Both the position numbers and the translations under genes were made by a program. Below the pieces are notes generated by a model, which saw only the letters and a program-made list of their open reading frames with translations, ran no database searches and was not told the DNA's origin. A stretch of 48,288 nt of DNA from an uncultured Bacteroidales bacterium. Lineage in GTDB: Bacteria > Bacteroidota > Bacteroidia > Bacteroidales > Bacteroidaceae. Shown here one piece after another: positions 26,855-36,247 of the stretch; position 1 is the first letter of the stretch; each line of letters begins with the position of its first letter. The stretch lies in assembly GCA_902789725.1 (NCBI GenBank), contig CADAPC010000014.1, forward strand, positions 1 to 48,288, given 5' to 3'.

Positions 26855-26886
26855 CAAAGGTAGAACAAAAAAGCCAATATTGCAAA
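26855..26886 (-). promoter_or_regulatory. Promoter of the GH2 gene
   Basis: Minus-strand -7 TACCTTTG at 26855-26862 and -33 TTTG at 26883-26886, spacer 20 bases. The -33 box lies inside the terminator hairpin of the upstream C69 gene. Confidence 0.65.
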
Positions 26887-26897
26887 AATATCGGCTT
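26871..26897 (-). terminator. Terminator of the C69 dipeptidase gene
   Basis: AAGCCAATATT (26871-26881) pairs with AATATCGGCTT (26887-26897) with one wobble and a 5-base loop. On the minus strand it is followed by a T-run. It sits 11 bases past the C69 stop and overlaps the next promoter, which separates the two transcripts. Confidence 0.7.
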
Positions 26898-26908
26898 TTT
26901 TTTCTTCG

Positions 26909-28576
26909 TTACTTCATCAAATATCGGTCACCCGCCTCTGCTTGGATGCGCTTGCGGTAGGCTTCGGGATAGCCAGGACGTGCGGGCGGCTCGGCAAGGC
27001 CGTTAGGGGTTTTCTTGAAACTCTGCAGCAGAGAGGCTGACTCGTCCACCTTTTTAGTGGCCATATCGAGATGCTTGACCATGAGGTACTGATAGAGTTC
27101 TGTCCAACGCTGCATCATCATGCCGGCACGCTGCTGGGCGGTTTCCGTTTCGTACCGAATCGCCTCCTCCACCGACTTTTCCTTGACGAGGGTGAGCGGC
27201 TGGTCGGTCAGCTGCGCCATTTCCCCCGCGTTAGCCTCCACCTCGTTGCGCACCCGGAGCAGGTCGGGGAACATCTTCTCGTAGTAAGGATAGACCATAT
27301 TGCTCACGGCGTTCTGCAGCCAGAAGGCACTTTGCCAGGAGAAGGTGACATCGTCTTGTTTTCCCTCTATTTTGCGGAAGCACGACGGCATCTGGGTGAT
27401 GCTGCAATGGAGAGGGATGTAGGGAGTCATGTTGGGGTCGTCGTTGGTGACCCAAACGATGCCGCCCACTACATCGGGATATTGCGAGCGCATCTGTCCC
27501 ACGAAGGAGAAGGCTGTCTGCTGGGTGGAGACGGGACGCTCGTTGAAGAAAGCCTGGTCGGCATCCTTCCACGAAAGGGGTGTGGGACGATAAGGCATGT
27601 TGTAGGGGCCCGCGCCCAACTGATTTTGAATGTCGAAAGGAGTGCCCTCGTAGTGGTCGCGCATGCCATTCATCACGTCCTTCACCGAGATTTTACGGTT
27701 AGGCTTCAGGTAAAGGGGCATCTGGCCTTGCAGGTCGTTTCCCTTGGCATACTCGACATACTGATCCATTCCGTCGCAGAAGCGGTTGAAGATGCTCCAC
27801 ACACGGGCCTCGCAATAGCGCACAGCCGTAAAATCGTTGGGAGCGTATGCGTCGCGGAAAGAAAAGTCCTTGTCCTTGCCTGTGAAATATCCCTTCTGAC
27901 GGGCAAAGGTGATGACATCCTTCGAGCAGAGCACCTGTTTCTTGTCGTACTGGCTCAGGCGCGTGATGCGGCTCTGGTTGGCATGAGCCGACACGCAATC
28001 GTCGGGTATGCGCACAGCCGCCCACACGGCACCTTTCTCGCCCGCTCCCTTGCCAATCATTTCGAGCACCCAAGCCTCGTTCTTGTCGCAAATGGAGAAG
28101 GTTTCGCCCTCGGAGCAGTAGCCATATTGCTGAACCAACGAGGTGATGATGTCGATGGCGTTGCGAGCCGAAGTGGCCCGTTCCAGAGCGATGTAGATGA
28201 GCGACCCATAGTCAAGCATTCCCTCGGTCTTCCACAATTCTTCCCGTCCACCAAAGGTTGTTTCTGTGATGCTCACCTGGTTGGCATTCATCTGCCCCAC
28301 CACCGTATAGGTGATGTCGGCCTGCGGAATCTCCCCGAGATACTTGTTGGTGTCCCAATTGTGCACCTTCCTCATTTCTCCCTTCTGATGCGACGCCCCC
28401 ACATGATGGTAGATGTCGCCAAACATGCCATAGGAGTCGGCATTATAACTCACGATGACACTGCCGTCGGCCGAAGCCGCCTTGCCTACAATGATGTTGG
28501 TGCAAGCGTTGGTCAACATAAAAAAAGCCGACAGCATCCACACTGCCGCTGAAAGCCCAAATTTTTCCTTTTTCAT
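26909..28576 (-). CDS. Secreted C69 family dipeptidase (PepD-like)
   Basis: A 555-residue Ntn-hydrolase peptidase. An N-terminal signal (about 1-24) ends right before C25 in NACTNIIVGK, the expected catalytic N-terminal cysteine of family C69, followed by the typical DGSVIVSYNADS. Further family features are the ITETTFGG and YGYCSEGETFSICDKNEAWVLEM stretches (SEGETFSI, EAWVLEM). C69 enzymes hydrolyse dipeptides; the signal peptide places this one outside the cytoplasm, consistent with peptide feeding by Bacteroidales. The same cysteine would also satisfy a loose lipobox, so processing is ambiguous. The ATG at 28576 is chosen because an extension to 28654 crosses the -7 box at 28601-28608. Confidence 0.92.
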   Translation of the reverse strand: MKKEKFGLSAAVWMLSAFFMLTNACTNIIVGKAASADGSVIVSYNADSYGMFGDIYHHVGASHQKGEMRKVHNWDTNKYLGEIPQADITYTVVGQMNANQVSITETTFGGREELWKTEGMLDYGSLIYIALERATSARNAIDIITSLVQQYGYCSEGETFSICDKNEAWVLEMIGKGAGEKGAVWAAVRIPDDCVSAHANQSRITRLSQYDKKQVLCSKDVITFARQKGYFTGKDKDFSFRDAYAPNDFTAVRYCEARVWSIFNRFCDGMDQYVEYAKGNDLQGQMPLYLKPNRKISVKDVMNGMRDHYEGTPFDIQNQLGAGPYNMPYRPTPLSWKDADQAFFNERPVSTQQTAFSFVGQMRSQYPDVVGGIVWVTNDDPNMTPYIPLHCSITQMPSCFRKIEGKQDDVTFSWQSAFWLQNAVSNMVYPYYEKMFPDLLRVRNEVEANAGEMAQLTDQPLTLVKEKSVEEAIRYETETAQQRAGMMMQRWTELYQYLMVKHLDMATKKVDESASLLQSFKKTPNGLAEPPARPGYPEAYRKRIQAEAGDRYLMK

Positions 28577-28600
28577 CTGTTTTTTACATTTATTTACATG

Positions 28601-28608
28601 CAAAGGTA
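28601..28608 (-). promoter_or_regulatory. -7 element of the C69 dipeptidase promoter
   Basis: TACCTTTG on the minus strand at 28601-28608, 24 bases before the ATG at 28576. No convincing -33 TTTG is visible at standard spacing. Confidence 0.5.
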
Positions 28609-28692
28609 CACAAAAAGCTGGACATGGACACGTTTTTTGCGCTGCATTTTTCACTTTTCAGGGTTCAGTTTCCCTTTTTCATGAAAAAAACG

Positions 28693-28700
28693 TACCTTTG
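28693..28700 (+). promoter_or_regulatory. -7 element of the SDR gene promoter
   Basis: TACCTTTG at 28693-28700 on the plus strand, 36 bases before the ATG at 28737. It is divergent from the C69 promoter about 90 bases away. The -33 region is not a clear TTTG. Confidence 0.5.
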
Positions 28701-28736
28701 TCCTACAAAAGCAAAAAGAACTAAAGAACGAAGATT

Positions 28737-29495
28737 ATGACTCAGAAGAAAGCCATCATCATCGGTGCCACATCGGGCATCGGACTGGAAATGGTCAAGG
28801 TGCTCACTTCGCAAGGCTGGCAAGTGGGCATTGCTGGCCGCCGTCAGGCTGTGCTACAACAGATTCAGAGCAAGAACCTCGATGTGGTGGCCACCGAGTG
28901 CATCGACATCACCCAGAAGGATGCCCCTCAACGACTCCTCAGCCTCATCGGGAAGACGGGGGGAATGGACCTCTATTTCCACAGTTCGGGCATCGGCTAC
29001 CAAAACCCGTCGCTCCTGATGGACGAAGAGATGGCAACGGTGGCCACCAACGTGACGGGCTTCACGCAAATGGTGGGAACGGCGTTTCACTATTTCGCCG
29101 AACACCCCGAAAGGGAGGCTCACCTGGCGGTGATCAGCAGCATAGCGGGCACAAAAGGATTGGGAGCCGCTCCGTCCTACTCGTCGAGCAAACGTTACAT
29201 TGCCCACTACATGGAGTGCCTTGAACAGCTTTGCCACATACGCCACCTCTGCCACATTCATCTGCACGACATACGTCCGGGCTTTGTGCGCACAGCACTC
29301 TTGGCCGACGGTCACCACTACCCTGTGCAGCTCGACCCCCACAAGGTGGCTCTCAGCATCGCCAAGGGCATACGACGAAACTGTTCGGTCATCACCATCG
29401 ACTGGCGCTACCGGGTGCTTGTCTTCTTCTGGCGATGGGTGCCACGCTGGGTGTGGGTGAGGATGAGAATTGTGTCGGGCGGAAGTGGAGCATAG
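28737..29495 (+). CDS. SDR family NAD(P)-dependent oxidoreductase
   Basis: A 252-residue classical short-chain dehydrogenase/reductase. The cofactor motif is GATSGIG (10-16). The usual NNAG structural motif is replaced by HSSG (82-85). The catalytic residues are visible: Ser134/135 in VISSIAG and Y148 with K152 in SYSSSK. RRQ after beta-2 (GIAGRRQ) favours NADPH over NADH by analogy with other SDRs. The last ~25 residues are hydrophobic and aromatic (VFFWRWVPRWVW), suggesting membrane association. The substrate is unknown. It is monocistronic, with a 276-base gap before the FAS1-SusCD operon. Confidence 0.9.
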   Translation: MTQKKAIIIGATSGIGLEMVKVLTSQGWQVGIAGRRQAVLQQIQSKNLDVVATECIDITQKDAPQRLLSLIGKTGGMDLYFHSSGIGYQNPSLLMDEEMATVATNVTGFTQMVGTAFHYFAEHPEREAHLAVISSIAGTKGLGAAPSYSSSKRYIAHYMECLEQLCHIRHLCHIHLHDIRPGFVRTALLADGHHYPVQLDPHKVALSIAKGIRRNCSVITIDWRYRVLVFFWRWVPRWVWVRMRIVSGGSGA

Positions 29496-29771
29496 CACAA
29501 AATGCGGTTTGCAAAACACCCCTCATCAAGGAATTTTAACTTTTTATGCGTTAATTTACGTTAAATCTTCCGCTTTTTGGGGGTTGGAGACTAAACCTTT
29601 TGTGAACTTATATTACATTTGCAACCGCTTTGTGATAGAAAATCTAACTATGCACCAATTTAACTAACTATCCGCTGGTGGAATTAATGCGAAGCAATCT
29701 CGAGCCCGACTAACGTACACGTACATAATAATATAAAATCAATTAAATAACTAAAATAATATCTAACCTTT
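29496..29771 (+). promoter_or_regulatory. Leader and promoter region of the FAS1-SusCD operon
   Basis: A -7 box TACATTTG lies at 29614-29621; a correctly spaced -33 TTTG is not evident, which would fit an activated or alternative promoter. The untranslated leader to the ATG at 29772 would be about 145 bases, AT-rich at its 3' end. CGTTAA is repeated at 29549-29554 and 29559-29564 with a 10-base period, about 50 bases before the -7 box, a candidate activator site. Confidence 0.5.
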
Positions 29772-32759
29772 ATGGACAAACGCTTTTGTAAATTAGGACA
29801 GCGTGCTGCCAAAGCATTCTTCCTATTTGCCCTGTGTGGAGCGACCTACTCGTGCAAGGACGACTACACGTTGGATGACAGCAATCCGTCGTGGCTCGGG
29901 TCCAGCATTTATGAGTATCTTGACCAGCAAGGCAATTACACCAACTTTGTCAAGCTCATCGACGACCTTGACTACAAGGAGGTGCTGGCTCGTACAGGTT
30001 CAAAGACACTCTTCGTGGCCAACGACAGTGCCTTCGCAGCCTTCTACCAGAGCAACCCTTGGGGCGTTAAAAGTTACAGCCAACTGACGAGAAGCCAGAA
30101 GAAACTGCTGCTCAACAGTGCAATGGTCAACAACGCCTACCTGCTCGAAATGATGTCGAGCATCGAAGCAGGAAGCGGCGACAACGACGAACCTCTGAAG
30201 GGACAATGTCTGCGCCGCGAGACAGCAGCCGACATAACCGACTCTGTGCCCCACCTGTTTGCTGACGACCTGCCCATCAGCTACAACGCTGACGACAAGG
30301 ACTACTGGGCACGCTTCCGCAACAACGAGAAAGGCATCTACATCGCTCTTGATGCCACCACACCCATGATGACACACTTCCTTGCCACACAAATGGCCAC
30401 GAAGGACATCACCGACGAAGACTTCGCCATCATCACCGGCCAGCCGCGCTCCAAAACCGACGCGTTTGTCTATGACAGCAAGGTGGTGGAACAGAACATC
30501 ACTTGCCAGAACGGTTATGTCAACCGCCTGGACAAGGTGCTGGTGAACCCACAGAACATGGCCGAAGTGCTGCGCACCAACGGGCGCACCAACATCTTCA
30601 GCCACATGATTGACCGTTTCTCGGCCCCGTTCTACAACAGCACACTCACCGAACGCTACCGTCTGCTCTACGGCAACTCGGTCGATTCGGTGTTCCAAAA
30701 GCGTTACTTCTCCACCCGCTCGCAGGGCAACAGCACCCTCTACAGCGATGCAGGAACTGACCCCGTGGGCAACCCGAACGGTAACGTCATCTTCGACAAC
30801 GATGCCAACAAGCCTCTCCCCTTCGACCCAGGATGGAACGGCTACATCAGCGACCCCAAACTGGCTAAGGAGCAAGACATGGCCGCCATCTTCTGCCCAA
30901 CGGACGAGAAGCTGATGGAATACTTCTTCAGCAAAGACGGTGGTGGACGATTCCTGGTGAAGGCCTACGCACCTGAAATGCTCGACCGCATTGACGAAAA
31001 CACAACCGACCTCAACCTCGTATATCAGGCCATTGACCAAATTCCACGCAAAACCATCCGTGCCTTGCTCAACAACCTGATGAAGGACTCGTTCAACAAC
31101 ACGGTGCCCAGCAAGTTCGAAACCATCAAGAACTCAGCACAGGACGCTATGTTTGACGAGAAGTTCGACTATCACCGCGACAAGATTGTGGATGTGCTCA
31201 TCGCCAACAACGGTGTCATCTACCTCATGGACGAAGTGACCACTCCAGCTGAATATGCAGCTGTGTCGGCTCCTGCTTACGTGGAGACAGACAAGTACAT
31301 CTTCAACTGGGCCGTGCAGAGCGCAAGCCTGGGCGACATTCCTACCACTTACTACGCTTATCTGCTCGCCATGAGCTCGCGCTTCTCCTTCTTCGTGCCC
31401 AACGACGAGAATTTCTGGTACATCGACCCACTCTCCTTCCACGCTCCTGAACTGGAAACGGGCAGCACCACGCTGACTGGCCGTGCCTACAAATACACTT
31501 GGAACGAGACACGCGGCACACCACAGGTGGCATCCTACAAGTACATCTACGACGTGGCCACCAAGCAGGGCACCATCGGCGACCTGGTGTCGAACGAGAA
31601 CGTGTCGGCCAAATGCTACGGCAACCGCCTGAAGGACATGCTGGAGACACACACCATCATCCACGAGGACAACTCGGAAACCACAGGCATTGACGAAACC
31701 GAAACGGGTGTGGAATGCGACAAGCTGTACTATGTGACCAAGAACAACGCTGTGCTCTACGTGGAGAACGCCACCAAGCGCAACAGCGGCATGACGGTGA
31801 AGGGTGGATGGCAAATCGACAACGACACCTACAGCAAGGTAATTGGCTTTGACGACAAGTCGGCTCAGACCAACGGCTACGGTAACGGTTTCGCCTACAT
31901 GATTGACCAACCGCTCATCCCCACCATCGAGTCGGTGTATTCCGTCATGTACAACAACCCGAACTTCTCAAAATTCTTCGAACTCTGCCAGACAGATGCC
32001 GAAGTGCTGAAGGAAATCGGCATCACCACAACGGCCGAGACCGACAAGTACAACATCTTTGTCAACAACAACGGTCTGCCCTGCTACGGATACAAGAAGG
32101 ATGCCGACGGCAACTTCACCACCGAATTTGGACAGATTGAGACTGTCACCAACGTTCGTTTCTTCAACAACTACCGCTACACCATCTACATCCCCACCAA
32201 CGACGCCATCGACAAGGCTGTGGCGGCCGGACTTCCCACTTGGGAGTCGCTGCGCGAATACCTGGAGCTGGACAAGGATGCAGAAGAGCGCAAAGAGCTG
32301 ACACCTGAAGAGGAAGAGGCACGCAACACGAAAGCAAAAGCGATGGCCACCGCCATTGTCAACTTCGTGAAGTACCACTTCCAGGACAACAGCATCTTTG
32401 CCGACATCGCCCCCATCAGCGAGACAGCCTACGAAACGGCTACCATCAACAGCGAAACAGGCGTGTACCGCAAAGTGTCTGTGTCCAGCACTGGTCACGG
32501 AACTCTGACCGTGAAGGATGCCATCAACCAAACCCGCACCATCACATCGGACAAGAACATCATTGCACGCGACTACATCATCAGCGGTACAGGCAGCAGC
32601 GCCATCAACAAGACCCTCACCTCCAGCTCTTCGGCTGTCATTCACGGAATCAACGGTGTGCTCGACTACAAGAAGTACGACAACAACCGCTACGACTCCG
32701 ACTGGGCAACTTTGGCAAAGGCACGCGCTTACTTGCAGAAATATCAGATTGTTGAATAA
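29772..32759 (+). CDS. Surface lipoprotein with about four fasciclin (FAS1) domains
   Basis: A 995-residue lipoprotein. The signal ends at C28 in YSCKDD, and the lysine plus two acidic residues after the cysteine match the Bacteroidetes lipoprotein surface-export pattern. FAS1-like units can be followed by their core strands and closing strands: unit 1 KTLFVANDSAFAAF (about 78-91) to NGYVNRLDKVL (about 248); unit 2 AAIFCPTDEKLMEYF to NNGVIYLMDEV (about 480); unit 3 FSFFVPNDENFW (about 537) to GFAYMIDQPL (about 705); unit 4 YTIYIPTNDAIDKAV (about 803) to AVIHGINGVLDY (about 958). FAS1 domains mediate adhesion or ligand binding in many organisms; no catalytic motif is seen. First gene of a seven-gene operon, 21 bases before a SusC gene, so it probably works on the outer face with that transporter. 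The ligand is unknown. Confidence 0.85.
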   Translation: MDKRFCKLGQRAAKAFFLFALCGATYSCKDDYTLDDSNPSWLGSSIYEYLDQQGNYTNFVKLIDDLDYKEVLARTGSKTLFVANDSAFAAFYQSNPWGVKSYSQLTRSQKKLLLNSAMVNNAYLLEMMSSIEAGSGDNDEPLKGQCLRRETAADITDSVPHLFADDLPISYNADDKDYWARFRNNEKGIYIALDATTPMMTHFLATQMATKDITDEDFAIITGQPRSKTDAFVYDSKVVEQNITCQNGYVNRLDKVLVNPQNMAEVLRTNGRTNIFSHMIDRFSAPFYNSTLTERYRLLYGNSVDSVFQKRYFSTRSQGNSTLYSDAGTDPVGNPNGNVIFDNDANKPLPFDPGWNGYISDPKLAKEQDMAAIFCPTDEKLMEYFFSKDGGGRFLVKAYAPEMLDRIDENTTDLNLVYQAIDQIPRKTIRALLNNLMKDSFNNTVPSKFETIKNSAQDAMFDEKFDYHRDKIVDVLIANNGVIYLMDEVTTPAEYAAVSAPAYVETDKYIFNWAVQSASLGDIPTTYYAYLLAMSSRFSFFVPNDENFWYIDPLSFHAPELETGSTTLTGRAYKYTWNETRGTPQVASYKYIYDVATKQGTIGDLVSNENVSAKCYGNRLKDMLETHTIIHEDNSETTGIDETETGVECDKLYYVTKNNAVLYVENATKRNSGMTVKGGWQIDNDTYSKVIGFDDKSAQTNGYGNGFAYMIDQPLIPTIESVYSVMYNNPNFSKFFELCQTDAEVLKEIGITTTAETDKYNIFVNNNGLPCYGYKKDADGNFTTEFGQIETVTNVRFFNNYRYTIYIPTNDAIDKAVAAGLPTWESLREYLELDKDAEERKELTPEEEEARNTKAKAMATAIVNFVKYHFQDNSIFADIAPISETAYETATINSETGVYRKVSVSSTGHGTLTVKDAINQTRTITSDKNIIARDYIISGTGSSAINKTLTSSSSAVIHGINGVLDYKKYDNNRYDSDWATLAKARAYLQKYQIVE

Positions 32760-32780
32760 TCAAAACTTACATGGAACACT

Positions 32781-35700
32781 ATGAACAAGATTAAATTCAT
32801 TCTCACTTCTCTCATGCTGTTCTTCTGTGTAAGTTCAGCAATGGCTCAAGGACGACGCATCACTGGTTACGTGTATGACGACTTAGGCGGCATCATGATG
32901 GCCAACGTCGTGGAGCGAGACAACAACAACCGTATTGTGGGACAGGCTACCACCGACGTGAACGGTAACTTCTCCCTCGTCATCAAGAACCCCAAGAACA
33001 AGCTGATGGTCAGCTACGTGGGTTACAAGACCTGGAGCCAAGTGATTGGCAACAACACCAAGTTCAACATCAAGCTGCAGGACAACACCATGCTGGAAAC
33101 GGTGGTGGTGACTGCCAAGCCCCGAGTGCAGAGCAACGGCATGTCCATCCCACTCAAGGAAATCTCAGTGGCTTCGCAGACGATGAACATGGACGATGTG
33201 CAAGGCCTCTCCTTCGCATCGGCCGACGAAGCCCTGCAGGGTAAGATTGCTGGTCTCGACATCATCTCCAACTCAGGTAACTTGGGTTCGGGCACATCCA
33301 TGCGTATGCGTGGTGTGAGCACCATCAACGGTTCGGCCGAACCACTCATCGTAGTAGATGGCAACATCTTCGACCTTCCCGACGATGTGTCGGACGTGAA
33401 CTTTGAAGACCTCGACAACGAGGAGCAGTTCTCCACCCTCCTTTCGGTCAACCCCGAGGACATCAAGGACATTAAGGTGCTGAAGGACGCTGCCGCAACC
33501 GCCATCTGGGGTTCGCGCGGTGCCAACGGTGTGATTGAAATCACCACACGCCGCGGTACTCAGGGCAAAACCAAGATTGACTTCTCTTACCGCTTCACAG
33601 GCTCTTGGGCACCATCGGGGCTCAATATGCTGAACGGCGACGGCTACACCATGATGCTCAAGGAGGCTTACTTCAACCCCAAGCAGAATGCTGCCACATC
33701 CGATATGGTGGAGTTGAACTACGACCCCTCCTACCCCATCCAGTACTACAACTTTAACAAGAACACCGACTGGGTGGATGCTGTGAACCAGTTTGGACAG
33801 ACGCACAACTACTACGTCACCCTCAACGGTGGTGGCGAGAAAGCACGCTTCCGCATCTCGGGTGGTTACGACCACCAAACAGGTACCATCATCAAGCAGA
33901 AGCTCGATCGCTTCTCCACCCGGTTGGTACTCGACTACGATGTGTCGGACCGCATCCGCTTCTCCACCAACTTCGCACTCACCTACACGAACAACCACCG
34001 CAATTGGGATGGCAGCTCCATTTCCTCCATTCTCGGTAAGGCCTACAATGCAATGCCTAACATGTCCATCTATGAGTATGACCAGAACGGAAACCGCACT
34101 GGTGACTACTACAAGATGCTGCCCACCAACCCCGTCAATTATGCAGGCGGCAACAACTACTACTCGTCCTACTATCTGTCGGACATGAAGAATATCGGCA
34201 ACCCTGTGGCCATTGCTCATCAGGCATTCAATAAACAGTCAACCTACCGTATCAACCCTCAGTTCAACTTGCAGTACAAGCTCCTCGCCAAGGACGAAGA
34301 GGGACACCAGCTCAACTTGAACGCAGAGGTGTATATGGACATCTACAACGAGTCGGTGAACACGTACTTCCCCTCAACGCTGACAACCGACTCGTGGGCT
34401 TCGGGTGTGAACTCCACCACCAACAGCGAGTACAAGTCGCTGGCATTCACCAACCGCGAAACACTCATCTACATTCCCAAGACCAATCAGGACATTTGGA
34501 CAATGAGTGCGCTGGCACGCTTTGAGTTCACAACGGGTAACGGCACCAACCAATACATTGCCCACAACGGTATTCCTACAGGCATCAACTCGTCAACGGC
34601 TAACGGCTATCTGACGTCATCCACCTCAGGCACGAGCCAGTGGCGCAGTGCAGCCATGTTGATCAGCTCACACATCGGTATCTTCGACGGACGCTACTCG
34701 TTCGACATCACGCTGCGCCGCGATGGTTCCACCAAGTTCGGTGCAGGCCGCAAGTGGGGCACCTTCCCCGGCATATCGGCACGTTGGAACATTAACCAGG
34801 AACCGCTCTTCGAGAAGCTGCACATTGACAACATCGTCTCTCTGCTCTCTTTCCGCCCATCATGGGGTAAGGTGGGGCGTGAACCAGGTTCGCAGTATCT
34901 GATGTACAACCGCTACAGCAGCTACGGTGTTTACGGTTCGGGCAACACGACCCTGTCGGCCATCTCGCCCGACAACCTCCGCCTGACCGACCTCAAGTGG
35001 GAAACGCTTACATCTTGGAACCTTGGTGCCAACCTGAACATCTTCCGCGACATGCTTCAGTTTGACTTCAACTACTACAACCGCGTAACCGATAACCTCC
35101 TCATGGACGGTGTGGGCATTCCTGGCTCAACAGGTTTCGGCCAGTTGTCGTGGAAGAATGCCGGCAGCATGCGCAACCGCGGTTGGGAACTCTACGTGAA
35201 CACAGGCAAGTTCCTGAAGAAAGGCAAGTTCTCCATGTCCGCTTCGTTCAACATCGCACAGAACATAAACACCATCACCGACATGGATCCTACTACACTG
35301 GCGAGCAAGAACGGCGACTACTCATACAACAACCGAGACTACCTGAAGCGTCTGCAAATCGGCAATGCCGTCGGCTCCATCTACGGTTTCCGCAACCAGG
35401 GTGTCTATCGCTACGACTACGACCACAGCGGCTACACAGAAGTGTCGCGCGCCACTTACGGCGACAACACCGCTGCAGCTGCGGCTGAACGAGGCGAAAA
35501 TGCCACTCTGCCTGTGGCTCGCGACGCTGCGGGCAACATCCTCTACGACTCGAAAGGCAACCCGCTCCACATGTACTTCAACTACGGCGGCAAGAACTAC
35601 GAGTTCAAGGGTGGCGACGTCATCTACGAAGACATCAACCACGATGGTCAAATCAATGAGTTGGACATTGTCTATTTAGGCAACTCCAACGCCAAAGTGA

Positions 35701-36188
35701 ACGGTGGTTTCGGTCTGAACTTCAACTGGGGCCAGTGGACACTCAAGCTGTCGTTCAACTACCGCTTGGGCAACAAGATTGCCAACCTTGCACGCCTGGA
35801 CAACGAATCCATGCGCTCCAACATCAACCAGTCGCAGGCTGTGTCGTGGCGTTGGCGCAAGAACGGTGACGTGACCGAAATACCTCGTGCCATGAACGCA
35901 CGCATCGGCGCTTCCTACAACGTGCTGGCAAGCGACCGCTATGTGGAGAAAGGTGACTACCTCCGTCTGCAATACATGCAGTTGGGCTACAACCTTCCCA
36001 GCGAGATTTGCAAAAACATCGGGGTCCGTTCGCTGCGCATCAGCGCTTCAGCCAACAACCTCTTCTGCCTCACCAAATATACAGGTGTTGACCCAGAAGT
36101 GAGCTACGGTGCATGGGGCGTCTGCTATGACAATTCGAAAACTCCTCGTGCCAAGTCATTCACCGTCAGCGTGAACCTTGGATTCTAA
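32781..36188 (+). CDS. SusC/RagA family TonB-dependent outer membrane transporter (first copy)
   Basis: A 1135-residue outer-membrane beta-barrel importer energised by TonB. Order: signal peptide (about 1-22, ending AMAQG), a carboxypeptidase-D-regulatory-like domain (RRITGYVYDDLGGIMMANV), a TonB-box-like region (ETVVVTAKP, about 110), plug domain with SMRMRGVSTINGSAEPLIVVDG and KDAAATAIWGSRGANGVIEITT (VLKDAAATAIWGSRG), then a long barrel ending in an aromatic residue (VNLGF). These are standard SusC hallmarks. It pairs with the SusD gene 59 bases downstream. The N-terminal extension and the missing enzymes around it prevent a substrate call. Confidence 0.95.
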   Translation: MNKIKFILTSLMLFFCVSSAMAQGRRITGYVYDDLGGIMMANVVERDNNNRIVGQATTDVNGNFSLVIKNPKNKLMVSYVGYKTWSQVIGNNTKFNIKLQDNTMLETVVVTAKPRVQSNGMSIPLKEISVASQTMNMDDVQGLSFASADEALQGKIAGLDIISNSGNLGSGTSMRMRGVSTINGSAEPLIVVDGNIFDLPDDVSDVNFEDLDNEEQFSTLLSVNPEDIKDIKVLKDAAATAIWGSRGANGVIEITTRRGTQGKTKIDFSYRFTGSWAPSGLNMLNGDGYTMMLKEAYFNPKQNAATSDMVELNYDPSYPIQYYNFNKNTDWVDAVNQFGQTHNYYVTLNGGGEKARFRISGGYDHQTGTIIKQKLDRFSTRLVLDYDVSDRIRFSTNFALTYTNNHRNWDGSSISSILGKAYNAMPNMSIYEYDQNGNRTGDYYKMLPTNPVNYAGGNNYYSSYYLSDMKNIGNPVAIAHQAFNKQSTYRINPQFNLQYKLLAKDEEGHQLNLNAEVYMDIYNESVNTYFPSTLTTDSWASGVNSTTNSEYKSLAFTNRETLIYIPKTNQDIWTMSALARFEFTTGNGTNQYIAHNGIPTGINSSTANGYLTSSTSGTSQWRSAAMLISSHIGIFDGRYSFDITLRRDGSTKFGAGRKWGTFPGISARWNINQEPLFEKLHIDNIVSLLSFRPSWGKVGREPGSQYLMYNRYSSYGVYGSGNTTLSAISPDNLRLTDLKWETLTSWNLGANLNIFRDMLQFDFNYYNRVTDNLLMDGVGIPGSTGFGQLSWKNAGSMRNRGWELYVNTGKFLKKGKFSMSASFNIAQNINTITDMDPTTLASKNGDYSYNNRDYLKRLQIGNAVGSIYGFRNQGVYRYDYDHSGYTEVSRATYGDNTAAAAAERGENATLPVARDAAGNILYDSKGNPLHMYFNYGGKNYEFKGGDVIYEDINHDGQINELDIVYLGNSNAKVNGGFGLNFNWGQWTLKLSFNYRLGNKIANLARLDNESMRSNINQSQAVSWRWRKNGDVTEIPRAMNARIGASYNVLASDRYVEKGDYLRLQYMQLGYNLPSEICKNIGVRSLRISASANNLFCLTKYTGVDPEVSYGAWGVCYDNSKTPRAKSFTVSVNLGF

Positions 36189-36247
36189 TAGAGACTATAG
36201 ACAACAACCGTACTGGATTTATAGAACCTCTTGAAACAGACAAGAAA

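Noticed and set aside
27071..28552. 493-codon open frame on the plus strand opposite the C69 dipeptidase
   Set aside because: Antisense shadow; the minus-strand product has intact C69 motifs and a promoter, the plus-strand one has no recognisable feature.
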